From contig DAOVNN010000080.1 of the NCBI GenBank assembly GCA_030630165.1, forward strand, positions 1 to 10,143: DNA of 10,143 bases. Reading direction: 5' to 3'. The position numbers and the translations under genes are program-made. The notes below the pieces were generated by a model that ran no database searches, had not been told where the DNA came from, and saw only the letters and a list, made by a program, of their open reading frames with translations. Below are positions 6,738 to 10,143 of this stretch, piece after piece. The DNA is from Candidatus Krumholzibacteriota bacterium (lineage in GTDB: Bacteria; Krumholzibacteriota; Krumholzibacteriia; Krumholzibacteriales; Krumholzibacteriaceae). The number at the start of each line of letters is the position of its first letter. Within the stretch, counting starts at the first letter, position 1.

Positions 6738-8794
6738 CGATCGACCCCCTTGCTGTAAAACCAATCCGGATATCTGCCGGTCAGACAGGGGATGACTGAC
6801 CGGGCCATGAGCAGGATTCTTCCCGTAAACGTCTTATTATTCAATATCAATATCTCATTTTCCGCGGCCGTCCCGGGATCGGTCGACGGATCTATCCGCC
6901 ATATGCCCGATATACCCGGCTTGACGACCGGCCTTTCTCCCGGTGACCCCGCCAGCGGCGCGGGTGGACCGGTAAGCGACAGGCGTCCGGCGACAAGCTG
7001 CAGGGCGAGCAGGGGCTTTACCATATCCGTAGCCTCCCGGCCCGACCTGAGTACCACCCTCGGCCAGCAAATATCTCCCCTCGCTCCCCTCCTGGTCTCC
7101 GAAAAGAACCTCGCGCCTCCGCCTGTCCGGCCAAGCGCCGCAAGAGGCAGCCAGCAGAGTACAGACAGGGGAAAGAGGATCAGCCCCGCGGCAAGATCGA
7201 CGAGCCTCAACGACCCCCTCGTCAGGAGGAATGAGGTCCCCCTCTCAACGGTGAACATAAAGATGCCACCCAGATTCTCCGAACGGGTGTCGCGGCCCGT
7301 GACCCTCGCAGCGGGAGATATGATATTTATCCTTATCGATCTCGAGACCGGGCCGGTCATTATTCCCACGATTCCGTCGGTATCGGCCACCGAGGGCAGG
7401 ATGATCAGTTCCTGGATCCTGAACCTTTTGACGATCGACGGGAGGTCCCCGATTCCTCCGAGTGCGCCTTCGCCGGTTCCAACCCGTCCGATAATATCGA
7501 TCCCCGCTTCAGGATTATCCGAAGCCGTCGCCATGAAATCGGCCGCCTCCCCGGCATCTCCCGCAAGGACGACCCTTCTGAGGTCGAAGCTCGCGGAGAC
7601 GAGGACCCTGTGCACCCGGCGTATCAGTCTTCTCGACAATGTTACGAAGAAAACAGAGAAGACAGTATGCCCGAGCAGGACCGCCCTTGAAAATATCCTT
7701 ACCCTCGTCAGGTACGACGCTGTCAGGAGAACAGCGAAGACTATCAGGACCGCCCTGACCACAGAGGAGAATTCCTCAGCGGCTCCTGTCCCCCTGCGGA
7801 TCCTGTACAACCCCGCCGAAGTGAAGGTAAGCAGAAAAAGAAAGTTAAACAGGATGATGAATATCGTGTACCAGTCGAGCGGATACAGAGCGTTCACGAA
7901 ATAGGGCTGGATGGCGTCCCGCAGGTAATAGGCAGCGAGAAAACTAAAGTTTATCGCAATCATGTCGCTGACGACAAAAAGGAGCGACTTGATCGTCCCC
8001 CTGTGCTGCCTGAAAAAATGGAATATCGTGTTCCACTTCTCGTAATACCTCATCAGGCTCAGCATGTGCAGTAGAAACGGTTTGTTCAGCAGAGACTTCG
8101 CGCTGGAGCGCTCGTACAGATGCACCATGACCGAGTCGGGCACGTACCATACCTGCCTGCCGTGCTGCTTCATCCGGTAGCACCAGTCGGTATCCTCGAA
8201 GTAGAGGAAGAACCTTTCGTCCATCAGCCCGACTTCGGCAACGGCCTCGCGGCGTACGATCATGCAGGCGCCGATTATCCAGTCGACCTGCCTCGCTTTG
8301 GTGTGGTCGTAATCGCTCATGAGGTGTTCGCGGAGCGCCCGTGCCCGGGGAAACAGCTTTCCGAAGAAAGTCCGCCTGAGAAAGAGGGCCCTTATCGTAT
8401 AGAAGGATCTGCAGGAATCCTGGGCCGAGCCGTCGGGAAAGACCAGCTTCGAACCGGCGATACCGGCTTCCGGGTTTTCCTCCATGAACCTGACCAGCGC
8501 GTCGATCGAATCCTTCCGGACGACTATGTCGGGGTTGAGGATGAGGAAATAGCTGCCCGAGGAGGCGAGGAAGGCCTGGTTCACACCCTTCGAATATCCC
8601 CTGTTGTCATCGTTCGCGATCAGCCGGACGAAAGGGAACGATTCGCTTATCAACGCCCGGGTCCCGTCGCTGCTCGCGTTATCGACGACTATGATTTCGT
8701 ATTCGCCGCCCGGCGGATGCTCCTCGAGGGAACGGAGACATTTCTCCACCGGGGAAAGGCTGTTATGGGTGACAATGACTATAGAAAGATCCAT
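6734..8794 (-). CDS. GT2 glycosyltransferase fused to a degenerate polyprenyl-phosphate sugar-phosphotransferase
   Basis: The protein has 686 residues in three parts. Residues 1-260 are a rhamnosyltransferase-like GT2 domain: SIVIVTHNS (4-12), VVDNASSDGT (36-45), NDDNRGYSKGVNQ (61-73), the metal-binding-type motif LNPD (86-89), GACMIVRR (175-182) and FLYFEDTDWCYR (196-207), containing the acidic pair E200-D201. Residues 268-390 hold four membrane helices, followed by a Rossmann-like domain (405-497) with VVLAGDAGEAADF, as in WbaP-type and PglF-type proteins. Residues 525-686 resemble the bacterial sugar transferase domain: a membrane helix near 530-553, FFSETRRGARG (563-573), GRLSLTGPPAP (603-613) and VKPGISGIWRI (624-634). 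However, the K-F-R-S/T-M segment reads VVLRSGR (580-586), and the D-E-L-P-Q segment holding the catalytic Asp-Glu pair reads V-K-P-L-L (592-596). The GT2 half looks active; the phosphotransferase half may not be. It starts 18 bases after the upstream stop with a weak ribosome site and ends in an ATGA overlap with the propeller gene. Confidence 0.85.
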   Translation of the reverse strand: MDLSIVIVTHNSLSPVEKCLRSLEEHPPGGEYEIIVVDNASSDGTRALISESFPFVRLIANDDNRGYSKGVNQAFLASSGSYFLILNPDIVVRKDSIDALVRFMEENPEAGIAGSKLVFPDGSAQDSCRSFYTIRALFLRRTFFGKLFPRARALREHLMSDYDHTKARQVDWIIGACMIVRREAVAEVGLMDERFFLYFEDTDWCYRMKQHGRQVWYVPDSVMVHLYERSSAKSLLNKPFLLHMLSLMRYYEKWNTIFHFFRQHRGTIKSLLFVVSDMIAINFSFLAAYYLRDAIQPYFVNALYPLDWYTIFIILFNFLFLLTFTSAGLYRIRRGTGAAEEFSSVVRAVLIVFAVLLTASYLTRVRIFSRAVLLGHTVFSVFFVTLSRRLIRRVHRVLVSASFDLRRVVLAGDAGEAADFMATASDNPEAGIDIIGRVGTGEGALGGIGDLPSIVKRFRIQELIILPSVADTDGIVGIMTGPVSRSIRINIISPAARVTGRDTRSENLGGIFMFTVERGTSFLLTRGSLRLVDLAAGLILFPLSVLCWLPLAALGRTGGGARFFSETRRGARGDICWPRVVLRSGREATDMVKPLLALQLVAGRLSLTGPPAPLAGSPGERPVVKPGISGIWRIDPSTDPGTAAENEILILNNKTFTGRILLMARSVIPCLTGRYPDWFYSKGVDR
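6745..6751 (-). promoter_or_regulatory. Ribosome binding site that fixes the propeller start
   Basis: AAGGGGG lies 7 bases before the ATG at 6737, within the last codons of the preceding gene. The in-frame ATG at 6764 lies upstream of this site and would place nine non-signal residues in front of the signal peptide. Confidence 0.65.
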
Positions 8795-8812
8795 ACTGCT
8801 TCGATCGAGGGG

Positions 8813-9529
8813 TTATTTCCATCGCCTGGGATTCATGAACCTGAGCCTCCAGACCATGAACATCGCTTCCCAGATGATCTTGCGCGACATCTTCGAGATG
8901 CCGACCCGTCTGTCGGTAAAAAGTATCGGTATCTCGACTACACGGAATCCCTTCTTCCAGCAGAAGAAGTTCATCTCTATCTGGAACGAATATCCATCAC
9001 TTCTTATCGTATCGAGAGGGAGCTGTTCGAGTGTCTCGCGCCTGAAGCACTTGAAGCCCCCGGTAGAGTCTTTCAGGGGCAGACCGGTGATGATATGCGT
9101 ATACACGTTCGCCCCGTAACTGAGGATCAGCCTGCTCAGCGGCCAGTTGATTACGGTTATACCGTGCAGATATCTCGACCCGACCACGAGGTCATGGTCC
9201 TTCACTGCTTCGAGGAATTCCGGTATGGCGTTCGGGTCATGAGAGAAATCGGCGTCCATCTCGAAGACAAACTGCGTGTCGGTATTGGCCAGCGCCCATT
9301 TGAACCCCGCTATGTATGCAGATCCCAGCCCGAGTTTGCTCTCCCGGTGGATGGCATGTATGCGCGGTTCCGAGGCCGCCAGCCTGTCGACGACCTCCCC
9401 GGTCCCGTCGGGTGAGTTGTCATCTACGACCAGGATATCGATGTCATCGCCCTGCGCGAGGACAGTGCGTATGATCTCCTCGATGTTTTCCTTCTCGTTG
9501 TAAGTCGGCACGACGATGAGCGCTTTCAA
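8813..9529 (-). CDS. DPM1-like polyprenyl-phosphate sugar synthase (GT2)
   Basis: A 238-residue GT2 enzyme with the complete dolichol-phosphate mannose synthase pattern: VVPTYNEKENI (6-16), VVDDNSPDGT (34-43), the catalytic metal motif MDADFSHDP (91-99), VVGSRY (115-120), KDSTGGFKCFRR (153-164) and FTDRRVGISKMS (204-215). Such enzymes transfer a sugar, usually mannose from GDP-mannose or glucose from UDP-glucose, to a polyprenyl phosphate on the cytoplasmic face of the membrane, giving a lipid-linked donor for later transfer outside. No C-terminal membrane helices or GtrA-like domain are fused, so it resembles the short, soluble class. The start is TTG at 9529: it gives the canonical MKALIVVPTYNE beginning and has GAAAGG 9 bases upstream. 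It follows the YfhO-like gene by 4 bases. A membrane glycosyltransferase of the YfhO/GT-C type next to a DPM1-like enzyme is a logical donor-user pair, but that pairing is inferred. Confidence 0.93.
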   Translation of the reverse strand: MKALIVVPTYNEKENIEEIIRTVLAQGDDIDILVVDDNSPDGTGEVVDRLAASEPRIHAIHRESKLGLGSAYIAGFKWALANTDTQFVFEMDADFSHDPNAIPEFLEAVKDHDLVVGSRYLHGITVINWPLSRLILSYGANVYTHIITGLPLKDSTGGFKCFRRETLEQLPLDTIRSDGYSFQIEMNFFCWKKGFRVVEIPILFTDRRVGISKMSRKIIWEAMFMVWRLRFMNPRRWK

Positions 9530-9533
9530 TTCT

Positions 9534-10143
9534 CTATACCTTTCTTCCCGCGAAAACTGCCGGGATCACCGCTATCGCAACGGCGAATATCAACGATACG
9601 ACCGACAGTGTCAAAGACTTCCTGATGACCGGGGACCTGTACTCGAACACTATCTCGTGATCCCCCGCCTCGAGCGGCAGTGCGCGGAGACAGTAGTTCG
9701 CGGTGAGGATCTCCCTCTCTTCCTCACCGACGGTGGCGCTCCAGTCGGGATAATCTATCTCGCTGAGCACCATGATGCACGGATTCTCCACGTGCGCCTT
9801 GATCGTGATCGAGTTCAATCTGTAGGAGACTATCTCGGCCGTGCTTCCCCCGGCCGATTCCGGAACGACGGACGGCTCCTTCTCGAGCAGGGTCACCGAG
9901 GCCGGATCAAAATCCTGCCTACCGATCGCGGCAAGGGCCTCCTCGTGTTTCACGACCCTGTATCCGCCCGTCATGAAGATCCTCGGCAGGGCGTAGGGAT
10001 TCTCGTATACATAGCTGTTCTCCCTCTCGAATACGAGAGGGAATGGCGAATTCTCCTTGAAGAGGGGGAACATCGAGTGGAAATATTTCGCGTTGAGCAT
10101 GTTGAGGATCGGAAGAGGCATACCCCCCCTGTTGAAGACACCG
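9534..10143 (-). CDS. YfhO-family membrane protein, C-terminal end (5' end beyond the window)
   Basis: The frame is open to the right edge (about 202 codons up to the TAG at 9534), so the ATG at 10121 is internal. The sequence matches the periplasmic C-terminal part of YfhO-type proteins: LNMLNAKYF near the cut end, then YVYENPYALPRIFMTGGYRV, then DYPDWSATV, LTANYCLRALPLEAGDHEI and a final hydrophobic helix of about 20 residues before the short tail AGRKV. Full-length family members have about 800 residues, with a dozen or so membrane helices and a GT-C glycosyltransferase-like architecture. Firmicute YfhO has been linked to glycosylation of lipoteichoic acid using lipid-linked sugar. A similar use of the polyprenyl-phosphate sugar made by the following gene is plausible here, but catalytic residues would be in the missing N-terminal part. 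The neighbouring gene begins 4 bases after this stop. Confidence 0.83.
   Translation of the reverse strand, partial: GVFNRGGMPLPILNMLNAKYFHSMFPLFKENSPFPLVFERENSYVYENPYALPRIFMTGGYRVVKHEEALAAIGRQDFDPASVTLLEKEPSVVPESAGGSTAEIVSYRLNSITIKAHVENPCIMVLSEIDYPDWSATVGEEEREILTANYCLRALPLEAGDHEIVFEYRSPVIRKSLTLSVVSLIFAVAIAVIPAVFAGRKV
9539..9544 (-). promoter_or_regulatory. Ribosome binding site for the TTG-started GT2 gene
   Basis: GAAAGG, spanning the last codons of the YfhO-like gene, lies 9 bases before the TTG at 9529. It supports the rare TTG start, which is also demanded by the conserved N-terminal VVPTYNE motif. Confidence 0.5.

Noticed and set aside
6738..6764. Earlier ATG for the propeller gene
   Set aside because: It would add nine residues before a perfect signal peptide and lies upstream of the strong ribosome site at 6745-6751.
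8120..9415. A 431-codon open frame on the plus strand
   Set aside because: It lies antisense to two genes with complete GT2 motifs and spans their junction. Its translation shows no recognisable domain; long antisense frames are expected in GC-rich coding DNA.
10123..10129. A run of seven C in the YfhO-like gene as a frameshift site
   Set aside because: The frame is open on both sides and the downstream sequence matches the family, so nothing indicates a frameshift.

Overview
The window is one dense, GC-rich stretch of bacterial chromosome. All eight genes lie on the minus strand, so the transcript runs from the right edge to the left. Genes are separated by at most 18 bases or overlap (4-base ATGA/GTGA overlaps, one TGATG junction, one 28-base overlap). 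No gene-free stretch exceeds 300 bases. I saw no tRNA, rRNA, insertion sequence, CRISPR, promoter or terminator. Both ends are cut inside genes, so this is the middle of a longer operon.

In transcription order the genes are: (1) the C-terminal end of a YfhO-type multi-membrane protein (9534-10143, 5' partial); (2) a DPM1-type polyprenyl-phosphate sugar synthase of family GT2 (8813-9529, TTG start); (3) an unusual fusion of a GT2 glycosyltransferase with a membrane polyprenyl-phosphate sugar-phosphotransferase domain whose catalytic motifs have decayed (6734-8794); (4) a secreted beta-propeller protein with a C-terminal sorting-type domain (4416-6737); (5) a CapD/WbpM-like nucleotide-sugar 4,6-dehydratase without the usual membrane N-terminus (2977-4419); (6) a FemAB/GNAT-fold acyltransferase (2012-2980); (7) a Wzx-type oligosaccharide flippase (495-2039); (8) the start of a GT4 glycosyltransferase (1-495, 3' partial).

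Together this is a surface-polysaccharide or glycoconjugate locus. It covers sugar-nucleotide synthesis (CapD), lipid-linked sugar donors and assembly (DPM1-like, GT2, GT4), transport across the inner membrane (flippase), a likely acyl or aminoacyl modification (FemAB-like) and a membrane glycosyltransferase-like protein (YfhO). The propeller protein is the outlier. It is exported and ends in a domain like those sorted by the type IX system, yet both of its ends overlap glycan genes by four bases.

The propeller plus 'YPNP' C-terminal domain and the high GC suggest the FCB/Bacteroidota-Fibrobacterota side of the tree, perhaps a candidate phylum such as Krumholzibacteriota or Eisenbacteria. That placement is inference from protein style only. 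The points most worth a second look are the GT2-phosphotransferase fusion lacking its Asp-Glu dyad, and the translationally coupled secreted propeller.
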